Translations under genes and position numbers: made by a program
Shown: in pieces, positions 25,589 to 33,895 of the stretch
Position numbering within the stretch: the stretch's first letter is position 1
How the letters are laid out: every line of letters begins with the position of its first letter
Notes under the pieces: generated by a model
Database searches by the model: none
The model's input: only the letters and a program-made list of their open reading frames with translations
Told to the model about the DNA's origin: nothing
Origin: Natronolimnohabitans innermongolicus JCM 12255
GTDB lineage: Archaea; Halobacteriota; Halobacteria; Halobacteriales; Natrialbaceae
Assembly (NCBI RefSeq): GCF_000337215.1
Contig: NZ_AOHZ01000085.1
Coordinates: 1-46,916, forward strand
Length of the DNA: 46,916 bases
Direction: 5' to 3'

Positions 25589-25756
25589 AGCTTGCCTGGT
25601 GCGAGCGAGCGAGTTTCATCGCTCGCCGCGAACAAACGAAAGCAGCGACGGCTACTCACTTGAGTGTATCTATCACGCCGGTCGTTCTCACACCCGATCG
25701 CGGTCATCGGCGCGGCCGCTCGAGCTATCACTGGAAATATCTTCCTCTACCACAAA

Positions 25757-25766
25757 AGTAAAATAC
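25757..25766 (+). promoter_or_regulatory. TATA-like box of the TAXI receptor
   Basis: AGTAAAATAC about 27 bp before the ATG at 25788. Confidence 0.55.
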
Positions 25767-25787
25767 GTGAAGAAGCATTCGTACGTT

Positions 25788-26795
25788 ATGGGTTATCAAG
25801 AGACAACTCGGCGAAAAACCCTTGCAGCTATCGGTGCAGCCGGCACGATAGGAATCGCAGGGTGCATGGGTGGAGACGGGGGCGACCAACTGCAGATGCG
25901 CACCTCCACGGAGGACACCTCCGCCTACCAGCTCTCCGCGGGACTCGCCGCAGTCGCCGACGACCACGACGAACTGTCGATCGACGCCCGTCCCTCCGAC
26001 GGCGCGTTACAGAGTATGCGCCAGCTCGACGCGGGCGACGCCGACCTGGCGTATACGGACTCGTACAACTCGTGGGAGATCGTCAACGAGATGGGCGAGT
26101 ACGAGGAGAACCCCTTCGAAAACGAGATCCAGTCAGCGTTCTGGTACTACGACATTTACGGCGGCCTCGTCTCCGCCGACCAGGAGACCGCCGAAACGGT
26201 GGAGGACCTCGAGGGACTTTCTGTCAATCCGAACCCGGTCGGGACGGCGATGCGGACGATGACGGAAGCCCACCTCGAACACGCCATCGACCTCGATAGC
26301 TACGACGAACTCGCACTCGATTACGGCGAAGAGGGGTCCGCACTCGGGGAGGGGACGGCGGACGTCGTCAGCGACATTCGCATCAACGTCGACCTGCAGC
26401 CGAGTTACGTCGAGGAGCAGTACTCCATCAACGACGACGCGTGGCTGGTCCACTGGCCCGACGACGTCGTCGAGAGCATTCAGGACGACGAAGCGCCAGT
26501 TACCGGGGCGTACCTCGACGCTGAGGATACGCCCGGTCCGGAGTTCGGCGACCGCGACGAAGAGTGGTGGGTCGCGACGGTGTACAACGTGTACGTCCGC
26601 GAGGACTTCGACAACGACACCATGTACTCGCTGCTCGAGATGATCCGCGACAACTCCGAGGAGCTCGCGGACTATCAGGACCTCGCCGGCGACTGGGCCG
26701 ACATGGAGAATCTCGCGGAGCCCGCCGCGGATATCCCCGACGTCGAGATGCACGAGGGGGCGCGCGACTTCTTCGAGGACGAAGGCGTCCTCTAA
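25788..26795 (+). CDS. TAXI-type TRAP transporter solute receptor, lipoprotein
   Basis: A 335-residue extracytoplasmic solute-binding protein of the TAXI subfamily, which captures small organic acids and delivers them to a TRAP permease. The N-terminus combines a twin-arginine signal (TTRRKTL, residues 6-12) with a lipobox ending at Cys26 (IAGC), so it should be Tat-exported and lipid-anchored. DLEGLSVNPNPVGTAMRTM fits the TAXI pattern. The start at 25788 is fixed by its promoter and signal sequence. The cognate permease is most likely the fused TRAP gene at 27729-29765, on the opposite strand beyond an SDR gene. Confidence 0.92.
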   Translation: MGYQETTRRKTLAAIGAAGTIGIAGCMGGDGGDQLQMRTSTEDTSAYQLSAGLAAVADDHDELSIDARPSDGALQSMRQLDAGDADLAYTDSYNSWEIVNEMGEYEENPFENEIQSAFWYYDIYGGLVSADQETAETVEDLEGLSVNPNPVGTAMRTMTEAHLEHAIDLDSYDELALDYGEEGSALGEGTADVVSDIRINVDLQPSYVEEQYSINDDAWLVHWPDDVVESIQDDEAPVTGAYLDAEDTPGPEFGDRDEEWWVATVYNVYVREDFDNDTMYSLLEMIRDNSEELADYQDLAGDWADMENLAEPAADIPDVEMHEGARDFFEDEGVL

Positions 26796-26798
26796 TCG

Positions 26799-26820
26799 CG
26801 CTCGTCGTATTTTGCGAGCG
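26799..26820. terminator. Bidirectional hairpin between TAXI receptor and SDR genes
   Basis: CGCTCG (26799-26804) and CGAGCG (26815-26820) flank a loop containing TATTTT, placed between two convergent stop codons. It may end transcription from both sides. Confidence 0.4.
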
Positions 26821-26864
26821 ACCTCGTCGAACTGATCGTCTCGCAGGAAAATTGCCGGCCGCCG

Positions 26865-27635
26865 CTAATCCTGTCTCGCGCCGGAGTCGATGTTGATATC
26901 CTGCGCGGTGATGTTCCGGGCTCGATCGCTGGCCAGGAACGCAACGAACGCGCCGATGTCGCCCGGGTCGACGATACTATCGAGCGGTAGTTTTCCGGTA
27001 ATCCGCTGTCGCCTCGCTTCGTCGATTGAGACGTCACGGTGCTCCGCTTGTTTCTCGATCATCCGTTCGATCCGTTCGCCCTCGACGGCGCCCGGACAGA
27101 CCGTGTTGACGGTGATGTCGTACTCGCCCCACTCGTACGCGAGATCCCGCGCGAAGCCGATCATGCCGGCCTTCGACGCAGAGTACGGCGTGCGCGTCGG
27201 ATACGGATCCTTCGCGGCGATCGAGGAGATATTGACGAGACTCGCCTGATCGCTCTCTTTCAGGTACGGGAGGGCATGCTTGCAGACGAGAAACGCCCCG
27301 GTCAGGTTGACCTCGAGCGTGCGCTCCCACTCCTCGAGGGGCAGTTCTTCGACGGGTTTGTGCGGGCCGCCGATGCCGGCGTTGTTGACGACGCAGTCGA
27401 TGCCGCCGAACTCGTCGGCGGTGCGTTCCAGCGAGTCGACGATCGAGTCCGCGTCGGTGACGTCGGTTTCGACGGGAAGCGCGCGGTCCTCTCCGATTCG
27501 GTCGGCGGTGTCGTAAATCCCGTCGCCGCGGGCCGCGACCGCCACGGACGCGCCGGCGTCGGCGAGTTCGAGCGCGATCTGTTGGCCGATTCCCTGACTG
27601 CCGCCGGTGACGTACGCGGTCACTTCATCGAGCAT
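26865..27635 (-). CDS. Short-chain dehydrogenase/reductase (SDR)
   Basis: A 256-residue classical SDR using NAD(P)H. The cofactor motif TGGSQGIG is at residues 10-17, NNAG at 84-87, and the catalytic Ser137/138, Tyr151 and Lys155 in YSASKAG. A hydroxyl or ketone group on the imported compound or a 3-hydroxyacyl-CoA is a plausible substrate. It follows the fused TRAP permease by 93 bp on the same strand and has its own TATA-like box at 27658-27666. Confidence 0.94.
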   Translation of the reverse strand: MLDEVTAYVTGGSQGIGQQIALELADAGASVAVAARGDGIYDTADRIGEDRALPVETDVTDADSIVDSLERTADEFGGIDCVVNNAGIGGPHKPVEELPLEEWERTLEVNLTGAFLVCKHALPYLKESDQASLVNISSIAAKDPYPTRTPYSASKAGMIGFARDLAYEWGEYDITVNTVCPGAVEGERIERMIEKQAEHRDVSIDEARRQRITGKLPLDSIVDPGDIGAFVAFLASDRARNITAQDINIDSGARQD

Positions 27636-27657
27636 GTGCTACTGGTTCGCAAATGAT

Positions 27658-27666
27658 CGATAAGTG
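27658..27666 (-). promoter_or_regulatory. TATA-like box of the SDR gene
   Basis: Minus-strand CACTTATCG about 26 bp upstream of the ATG at 27635. Confidence 0.5.
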
Positions 27667-27728
27667 TGTTGTGGTCTTGGTGTGATCCGATACGCAGCGG
27701 ACGGTCGCACGAAGGGAGGAGAAGACCG

Positions 27729-29765
27729 TTACCGGGACGTCATGAGCTTCTCCAGGCTCGGGACCGTCTCGTTGAAGACCGCGACGACCCAGACGAGAAG
27801 CACGAGGCTGAGCCCGATCTTGACGGTCATATTCGGCACGAACCAGATCGCGAACGCGAACGCCATGTACAGCGCGCGGGACACGTAGTTGAGCTTCGCC
27901 TGCAGATCGTAGCCGACCAGCGCGATGACGACCGAGAGGATGCCGACCGACGAGGTCAGGAAGATGATGGCGGTCGTCGTTCCCTCCCAGTAGATGAGCT
28001 GCTCGTTGAAGACGAACACCCACGGGATCAGGAAGGAGAACAGCCCGAGGCGAATCGTCTCCTTACAGACGTCGAAGAACGACGCGCCGGCGATTCCGCA
28101 CGCGACCGCACACGACAGGGCGACCGGCGGCGTGATCGTCGACAGCAACGCGAAGTAGAAGACGAACATGTGCGCGGTGATCTCGCCGATCCCCAGCTGG
28201 ACGAGACCCGGTGCCGTGAGCACGGCCACGACGACGTAGGCGGCCGGCGTCGGCATCCCGAGGCCGAACAGGATGCTCGAGGCCATCGCGAGGAGCAACA
28301 CGAGGATGAACACGCCACCGGCGATGGCGACCATCTGGAGCGAGAAGCTGAGCGCGAATCCGGTCTGGCTGATGATCTGGATGACGATCCCGAGCGAGGC
28401 GAGCACCGCGGTTAGCGGCGCCATGTTTACGACGCCGATTTTACACCCTTCGATGGTCCGGCGCCCCCAGATCTTGACCGTCGACGGCGACGACTGATCG
28501 AGGATGAGGTCCCGAACCAGGGCGGCCGGCACCAGCGCGATGATCGCGTACAACCCGGCGGTCATCGGATCCCATCGAAGGATGACGAGCGTGTAGATGA
28601 GCACCACAAGCGGTATCGTGTACGGCGCGGTACTGATCAGCATTTCCACGGGGCTCAGCCGTTCTTCCTCGGGGACGGCCATCACGTCGCCGTCGCGCAT
28701 CAACCAGCCGTATCGGTGTGCCGAGAGGTGGACGACGAACGCCATCCCGATGTAGAACAGTATCGCCGGGAGGATCGCCGCTTGGATAATATCGACGAAC
28801 GAGACGCCGATCAGGTCCGCCATCAGGAAGGCCGCAGAGCCCATCACCGGTGGCAGGATCTGCCCGCCCGTGCTGGCGATCGATTCGATCGACGCGGCGT
28901 ACTTGTCGCCCACCTTGTTGTCCTGCATCAACGGAATCGTAAACGAGCCGGTCGTGGCGACGTTGGCCGCCGAACTCCCCGTGATCGATCCCATCAGCAT
29001 ACTCGAGACGACGGCGACCTGCGGAATCCCCGACGAGATCCGTCGCCCGACCGACCGCCCGATCTTGATCACGTAGTCCATCCCGCCGTAGGATTCGATG
29101 ATCCCGGCGAACAGGATGAAGATGACGACCCAGGTTGCGCCGACGCCGAGCAGAAACCCGTAGACGCCGTTTAGCGCGACCGAATTGCTGTAGATGATCG
29201 TCTCGAGGTCGAACCCGCCGTGGTTGAGGATGCCGGGAAACATCGGGCCGAAGTAGCCGTAGCCGATCGCTCCGACCGTCACGAACGCGAGTAGCTTTCC
29301 GTAGGCTTTCCACGTGGCGTGGATCGTGATGAGGATGATGATGGCCCCGATCAGGAGGTCCACGTTCGTGTAGATGTACTGCTCGCGAGCCTGGCGCAAC
29401 CAGCGCCAGTAGTGAACGTGGACGTAGGCCGTCGTCGCGAGGACCGTCACGACCAGCCCGGCGGAGATCGCGTTACCGACCCTATCACGAACGCCGCTAG
29501 GCGAGAAATTGATGCTGGCGAGATAGAACGCGGCGAGCATCAGCCCTAGGTGAATGTTCGCGTGTTGCGACCGGGGCATCCTCCCGCTCGAGGCGTAGTA
29601 CAGGTGCCATAGAACGGTTATCACGCCAAGCGTGTAGAGGAGAATTCGAACGAATCGCCGAACGGACAGATCAGATCGAGAGCGGGGAAGAATTTGGGGT
29701 AAATCGTCTATCCCCCCAGCGCCAGCAGCATCGCTGACATTTTTCTCAGTGTCTGGTTTACCCAT
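27729..29765 (-). CDS. TRAP transporter fused permease (4TM + 12TM)
   Basis: A 678-residue membrane protein joining the small (DctQ-like, about residues 35-190) and large (DctM-like, about 195-660) TRAP subunits, the form normally partnered with TAXI receptors. Signature segments include GSITGSSAANVATTGSFTIPLM and GQILPPVMGSAAFLMADLIGVSF, and later GLGMPTPAAYVVVAV and STITPPVALS. It should drive Na+ or proton-coupled uptake of a carboxylate captured by the receptor encoded at 25788-26795. A TATA-like box (29786-29797) sits 26 bp before the ATG, and a UspA-like gene lies just upstream. Confidence 0.95.
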   Translation of the reverse strand: MGKPDTEKNVSDAAGAGGIDDLPQILPRSRSDLSVRRFVRILLYTLGVITVLWHLYYASSGRMPRSQHANIHLGLMLAAFYLASINFSPSGVRDRVGNAISAGLVVTVLATTAYVHVHYWRWLRQAREQYIYTNVDLLIGAIIILITIHATWKAYGKLLAFVTVGAIGYGYFGPMFPGILNHGGFDLETIIYSNSVALNGVYGFLLGVGATWVVIFILFAGIIESYGGMDYVIKIGRSVGRRISSGIPQVAVVSSMLMGSITGSSAANVATTGSFTIPLMQDNKVGDKYAASIESIASTGGQILPPVMGSAAFLMADLIGVSFVDIIQAAILPAILFYIGMAFVVHLSAHRYGWLMRDGDVMAVPEEERLSPVEMLISTAPYTIPLVVLIYTLVILRWDPMTAGLYAIIALVPAALVRDLILDQSSPSTVKIWGRRTIEGCKIGVVNMAPLTAVLASLGIVIQIISQTGFALSFSLQMVAIAGGVFILVLLLAMASSILFGLGMPTPAAYVVVAVLTAPGLVQLGIGEITAHMFVFYFALLSTITPPVALSCAVACGIAGASFFDVCKETIRLGLFSFLIPWVFVFNEQLIYWEGTTTAIIFLTSSVGILSVVIALVGYDLQAKLNYVSRALYMAFAFAIWFVPNMTVKIGLSLVLLVWVVAVFNETVPSLEKLMTSR

Positions 29766-29785
29766 ACCATGACCATTTGCTACGG

Positions 29786-29797
29786 GGTATTAATTCT
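29786..29797 (-). promoter_or_regulatory. TATA-like box of the TRAP permease
   Basis: Minus-strand AGAATTAATACC about 26 bp upstream of the ATG at 29765. Confidence 0.6.
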
Positions 29798-29857
29798 TGT
29801 GCGAAGATGGCGGACGGCGGCCGCGTGTCCGGCGGCCACCTGGTGGGGCTGTCCGTC

Positions 29858-30286
29858 TCACTCCATCGGCGCAACGGTGACCGGTCGGTTCGTGCCGAGG
29901 ATCACCGCTTGCGTGACGCTTCCGAACAGGACCTTTCCCGCGGGACTTCGTCTGCGGCCGCTGAGTACGATCGCATCGGCGTCGATCTCGTCGGCGACCC
30001 CGAGGATCAATTCGGCGGGATCGCCGTGTTCGCGACGGGTTTCGACGGTATCGACTGCCGATTCGAGTGCGGTCGCTGCGGTGGTAACGGCCGCCGGAAG
30101 CGATTCCTCGTCGTAGACGTCCGCCGAGGTCACCTGTCCGCCGTCGTCAACGCCGCCGAACTCCTCTAGAACGTTCAACACCACGACCGCAACGTCGCTC
30201 GAGTCGCCCGGGAGATCCGCGATTGTCTGGACGATCGCGTCGGCGCGATCCTCGTTCGTGTCGATCGGCGCAAGCACGCGGTACAT
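29858..30286 (-). CDS. Universal stress protein (UspA) family, TRAP-associated
   Basis: A 142-residue single-domain UspA protein. MYRVLAPIDTNEDRA at the N-terminus and IVLSGRRRSPAGKVLFGSVTQAV near the C-terminus form the nucleotide-binding fold; the latter is close to the ATP-binding G-rich loop. UspA proteins are often linked to TRAP systems; TeaD of Halomonas elongata regulates the ectoine TRAP transporter TeaABC. Here it lies 92 bp upstream of the permease on the same strand, so regulation of that transporter is the best guess. The start at 30286 is supported by a TATA-like box at 30309-30319. Confidence 0.9.
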   Translation of the reverse strand: MYRVLAPIDTNEDRADAIVQTIADLPGDSSDVAVVVLNVLEEFGGVDDGGQVTSADVYDEESLPAAVTTAATALESAVDTVETRREHGDPAELILGVADEIDADAIVLSGRRRSPAGKVLFGSVTQAVILGTNRPVTVAPME

Positions 30287-30308
30287 ACACGGATAGGCGA
30301 CGTCAGTG

Positions 30309-30319
30309 CACTTAAACCC
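30309..30319 (-). promoter_or_regulatory. TATA-like box of the UspA-like gene
   Basis: Minus-strand GGGTTTAAGTG about 28 bp upstream of the ATG at 30286. Confidence 0.55.
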
Positions 30320-30353
30320 AGACGGCCGTTCGCATCGGATCGCCGACGCACCA

Positions 30354-30363
30354 ACGTATTTCA
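30354..30363 (+). promoter_or_regulatory. TATA-like box of the crotonase at 30387
   Basis: ACGTATTTCA about 28 bp before the ATG; divergent from the UspA-like promoter. Confidence 0.45.
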
Positions 30364-30386
30364 CCCACCACCGCGATGTGTGTGGT

Positions 30387-31184
30387 ATGTCCACAGAAGC
30401 CGTACTGGCGGAGTTCGACGACGGGATCGCGACGATCACGCTCAACCAACCGGATCGGATGAACGCGCTTTCGGACGACATCAAGCGAGGGCTCGAGAGC
30501 GCCCTCGACGCGGTCGAGGAACGCGACGACGTCCGCTGTCTCGTCCTCCAGGGCAACGGGACGGCGTTCTGTGCCGGCGGCGACGTCGGCGGGATGGGCG
30601 ATCGAGACGAGTCCGACCGAACGTCGCGGGACCGGATCAAGGACCTCGTCGACCTCTGCGAGCAGGTTCCGATCCGAATCTACGAGGCCGACGTGCCGAC
30701 GGTCGCGAAGATCGACGGCTACTGCGTCGGGGCCGGCGTCGGACTGGCGCTCTCCTGTGACCTGCAACTGGCGAGCGACGACGCGTCGTTCGGGCTCGTG
30801 TTTCGAAACGTCGGGCTGTCGCTCGACCTCGCGACGTCGTTTCTGGTGCCGCGGGCGGTCGGCTGGAACGTCGCGAAAGAGCTCGCGCTCACCGGCGAGA
30901 TTATCGACGCGGACCGCGCCGAGGCGCTCGGGCTGATCAACCACGCCTACCCGTCCGACGAGTTCGAACGGGAGGCGACTGAACTGATCGACACCGTCGC
31001 GACCGGGCCGACGGTCGCGCTCGAGCAGTCCCTCCGGAACATCGACCGATCGTACGGCGGAACGATCCGGGAAGCGTCCGAACGGGAGGCGCAGGCGCAA
31101 AACATCGCGTTCGAGACCGCAGACCACCGGGAGGGAGTTGCCGCGTTCGGGGAGGACAGGGAGCCGGAGTTCCAGGGTCGCTAG
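30387..31184 (+). CDS. PaaG-like enoyl-CoA hydratase/isomerase family protein
   Basis: A 265-residue crotonase-fold protein. Oxyanion loops are GNGTAFCAGGDVGGM (57-70) and GYCVGAGVGLALSCD (111-125). Both hydratase glutamates are missing: Gly119 replaces the first and Phe139 the second. The FGLVFRNVGLSLDLATSFLVPRAVG segment follows the PaaG-like pattern, with Asp147 as candidate acid. An isomerase role is more likely than hydration. It is divergent from the TRAP/UspA unit and followed by a small membrane protein and an MFS carrier. Confidence 0.92.
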   Translation: MSTEAVLAEFDDGIATITLNQPDRMNALSDDIKRGLESALDAVEERDDVRCLVLQGNGTAFCAGGDVGGMGDRDESDRTSRDRIKDLVDLCEQVPIRIYEADVPTVAKIDGYCVGAGVGLALSCDLQLASDDASFGLVFRNVGLSLDLATSFLVPRAVGWNVAKELALTGEIIDADRAEALGLINHAYPSDEFEREATELIDTVATGPTVALEQSLRNIDRSYGGTIREASEREAQAQNIAFETADHREGVAAFGEDREPEFQGR

Positions 31185-31253
31185 TGGCCGCGAACCGCCG
31201 TAAAACGGCCGCAACGAACGCCAAACTCGCTCGCGAGCAGTACGGTGTCGATA

Positions 31254-31263
31254 CCGTTTTACC
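31254..31263 (+). promoter_or_regulatory. TATA-like box of the small membrane protein
   Basis: CCGTTTTACC about 26 bp before the ATG at 31285. Confidence 0.4.
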
Positions 31264-31284
31264 GCCGCTGTGTGCAGTTGCAGT

Positions 31285-31482
31285 ATGGATCGGGACTCGA
31301 CTGGCTACCTGTTGTTCCATTACGTCGCGTTGCTCGCGATCATCTTCGGCGTCGTCGCCCTCCTCGAGGGTCTCGGAATCGAGGTGTCGCTGTGGGTCGG
31401 CGTCGCCGTCGCCGTCCTCGTCGGAATCGGCTATCCGATCGTGCTCTCCGTCGCGGGTATCGAACCCGAACAGTGGTCGTGA
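31285..31482 (+). CDS. Small membrane protein, function unknown
   Basis: A 65-residue protein with two predicted membrane helices: about residues 8-27 (YLLFHYVALLAIIFGVVALL) and 33-55. It has a short acidic N-terminus MDRDSTG and an acidic end. Third codon positions are GC-rich as in real genes here, and a promoter-like box lies about 26 bp upstream, so I consider it genuine. I do not recognise the family. It sits 100 bp after a crotonase and 86 bp before an MFS carrier, but nothing ties it to either. Confidence 0.7.
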   Translation: MDRDSTGYLLFHYVALLAIIFGVVALLEGLGIEVSLWVGVAVAVLVGIGYPIVLSVAGIEPEQWS

Positions 31483-31568
31483 GCGCCCCCCACATCCGGG
31501 AGAGCAGATGCGGCAAGTGTTAGCCGGTAGCGAGTAGTAATACCTATGCACAGTGTTATCTCCGTTAC

Positions 31569-32792
31569 GTGAGTCAGAAACGGATCTACTCGAGTATCCG
31601 GGGCGTCGTCGCCGGGGTGCAAGCCGACGGTCACGGCAAAGCACTCCTCGCTATCGCGAGCAGTTCGTTTCTCCTGATCGGCGTCCAGATGATCTACCCG
31701 GTCGTCCTGCCGGAGCTTCGAACGGCGTACGGACTGAACCTCGGAACGGCAGGTGTGTTGCTGACGGTGCTGTGGCTGTCGAACGCGGCGGGACAGGTTC
31801 CCGGCGGGGTACTGGCGGATCGGTTCGGCGAGGGGCGAATCATGGTCGCGAGTACGGTGGTCACCGCCGCGATGGTCGTCTTCATCGTCGCGGTGGATTC
31901 GATAGTCCTCCTCTTTCTCGCGACGGTACTGCTCGGGCAGGGAATCGCGCTGTTCGGGGTCGCTCGGTACACGGCGCTCGACGACCTCTTTCCGAACCAC
32001 GTTGGAACGACCGTGGGCGTCGTACTCGCCGCTGCTGACGCCGGCCAGGCGCTGCTTCCGCCGCTTGCCGGCGTGCTCGCCGCCGCCGTCGTCTGGCAGC
32101 TCGGATTCGCCTACACGCTCCCGCTGTTTGCCTTCGTCGCGCTCGCACTCTGGCTGTACGTGCCCGCGAGCACTTCCGGGCCGGGGAGTGGGTTCGATAC
32201 GTTCTCGAGAGCGCGTCTCCGAGACGTCGGTACGGCGCTCCGGAAGCGAACGGTTCTGTACGGTTCGGCGGCGTTTATCGTCTACATGATCGTCTGGATC
32301 ACCTTCACCGGCTTCTATCCGACGTACCTTCTCGAGATGAAGGATCTCTCCACGACGGCCGTCGGACTGCTCTTCGGGAGCTTTTTCGCCGTCGGCGTCG
32401 CCATCAAACCGCTGTCTGGAATGGCCTACGACCGATTCGGAATTCGCCTCTCACTGCTGACAGTTATGGCAATCTCCGGTACGGCGCTCGTCGTTCTTCC
32501 GTTCGTCGAGGGGCTCTTACCGATCGCGATCATCACGGTTCTTATCGCGCCGATACTCGGAAGCGGGACGATCACGCAGTCTCATCTCATCCAGGGGATT
32601 CCCAACGACATCAAAGGAACCGGTCTCGGCGTCGTTCGAACCGGCGGGATGGCGATTGCTGCGGTGAGCCCGGCGATATTCGGTACTATCGCCGACTGGG
32701 GGTACTTCGACGAAGTGTTTCTGTTCCTGGCCGGATTAGCGGCGTGTATCATGCTGTTCGTCCGCCGGATTCCTCCGGGCGAGCACCACTAG
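31569..32792 (+). CDS. MFS transporter 2
   Basis: A 407-residue major facilitator with about 12 helices, starting with GTG at 31569, about 30 bp after an AT-rich box (GTAGTAATAC, 31534-31543). Motifs GGVLADRFGEGRIM and KPLSGMAYDRFGIRLS mark the two halves. It is a close relative of MFS transporter 1 (13558-14823): both share YPV-LP-LRTAYG, the GQ-PGG segment and the LPPLAGVLAA segment. A carboxylate or similar catabolic substrate is likely given the neighbours, but it cannot be specified. Confidence 0.92.
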   Translation: MSQKRIYSSIRGVVAGVQADGHGKALLAIASSSFLLIGVQMIYPVVLPELRTAYGLNLGTAGVLLTVLWLSNAAGQVPGGVLADRFGEGRIMVASTVVTAAMVVFIVAVDSIVLLFLATVLLGQGIALFGVARYTALDDLFPNHVGTTVGVVLAAADAGQALLPPLAGVLAAAVVWQLGFAYTLPLFAFVALALWLYVPASTSGPGSGFDTFSRARLRDVGTALRKRTVLYGSAAFIVYMIVWITFTGFYPTYLLEMKDLSTTAVGLLFGSFFAVGVAIKPLSGMAYDRFGIRLSLLTVMAISGTALVVLPFVEGLLPIAIITVLIAPILGSGTITQSHLIQGIPNDIKGTGLGVVRTGGMAIAAVSPAIFGTIADWGYFDEVFLFLAGLAACIMLFVRRIPPGEHH

Positions 32793-32847
32793 TTCGCTCC
32801 TTCGAACCGTCGGGAGAACCGTTGCGAGAATCGGGATGGAGACGACG

Positions 32848-33738
32848 CTAGTCGCTCACCATCGGACATGACTCGTCTCGGCCCCACTCCGCAAGCGATC
32901 CGTCGTAGACGGCGACGTCGTCGACGCCGAGCAGCGCCAGTGCGAACGCCACGCTGCTGGCCGCAATGGCGCCGCCGCAGTAGGTGATTACCCGGTCGGC
33001 GTCCAGCGCGCCGGCTTCGGCGAACCACCGGCGAAGTTCCTCACGCGAGCGATACTGCGCGGTCTCTTGATCGACGATTCCGGTCTCGCCGACCGCGGGA
33101 ACGTTCGCGCTCGAGGGAATGCGCCCCGGCCGTCCGTACTTCACCGTGCCGTCTCCGTCGTGGTCTTCGGGACGGAGGCCGTTGATCAGACAGCAGGTCT
33201 CGTCGTCGATCGCCGCCAGAACGTCGGCCTTGTCGACGATCAACTCGGGCCGGACGTCCGGAGTAAAGCTCGCTCGAGACGGGGTCGGCCGATCGTCGGC
33301 GCTCGAGACCGGTCGATCCTGTGCGGTCCACGTCGCAAAGCCCCCGTTCAACACGCCCGCGCGGTCGAAGCCGAACGTTCGAAGCAGCCACCAGACGCGG
33401 GCCGCCCACGCGTTCCCTTCGGAATCGTACAGCACCACTCGGTGGTCGTCACCGACGCCGAGTTGCTCCATCGTCGCGGCGAACTCGTCCTCCGATGGGA
33501 GCTGGTAGGGGTAGTCGGGGTCGTCCGTCTCCGAGAGCGCCGTCGGAATGTTGACGAAGACACTCCCCGGAACGTGCGCCCGGTTCCAGTCGTCCCGGCC
33601 CGATTCCGTGTGTCGCTCTCCCGTCTCCGGATCGAACTCGAGATGGACCGTACAGTCGATAATCCGCAGGTCGGGTTCATCGAGGCGCTCTTCGAGCCAG
33701 TCCGGTTCGACGAGTTGCGGGATCGCTGCGTCCGTCAT
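32848..33738 (-). CDS. Sulfurtransferase with two rhodanese domains
   Basis: A 296-residue tandem rhodanese protein like thiosulfate or 3-mercaptopyruvate sulfurtransferase. The N-terminal inactive domain contains VVLYDSEGNAWAARVWWLL; the C-terminal domain has the active-site loop ITYCGGAIAAS with the catalytic cysteine near residue 255. It transfers sulfane sulfur to an acceptor. No obvious TATA-like box was found. It is the only sulfur-metabolism gene in a cluster of CoA enzymes and may be unrelated to them. Confidence 0.93.
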   Translation of the reverse strand: MTDAAIPQLVEPDWLEERLDEPDLRIIDCTVHLEFDPETGERHTESGRDDWNRAHVPGSVFVNIPTALSETDDPDYPYQLPSEDEFAATMEQLGVGDDHRVVLYDSEGNAWAARVWWLLRTFGFDRAGVLNGGFATWTAQDRPVSSADDRPTPSRASFTPDVRPELIVDKADVLAAIDDETCCLINGLRPEDHDGDGTVKYGRPGRIPSSANVPAVGETGIVDQETAQYRSREELRRWFAEAGALDADRVITYCGGAIAASSVAFALALLGVDDVAVYDGSLAEWGRDESCPMVSD

Positions 33739-33863
33739 CGTGTCTCAGGACAGGTCGGAGGCACTTCACCGTTCTCGTCGCTCGTCCCGCGCCCAACGCT
33801 GACCCGACACGGGGGCACCCAGTCGACCAGTTGGCAACGGTTCTCGCGGTGTGGGGCGTCCAA

Positions 33864-33873
33864 ACACTTACTG
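33864..33873 (+). promoter_or_regulatory. TATA-like box of CoA-transferase 3
   Basis: ACACTTACTG about 28 bp before the ATG at 33896. Confidence 0.4.
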
Positions 33874-33895
33874 TAGCTCGACCGAATCACGATGT

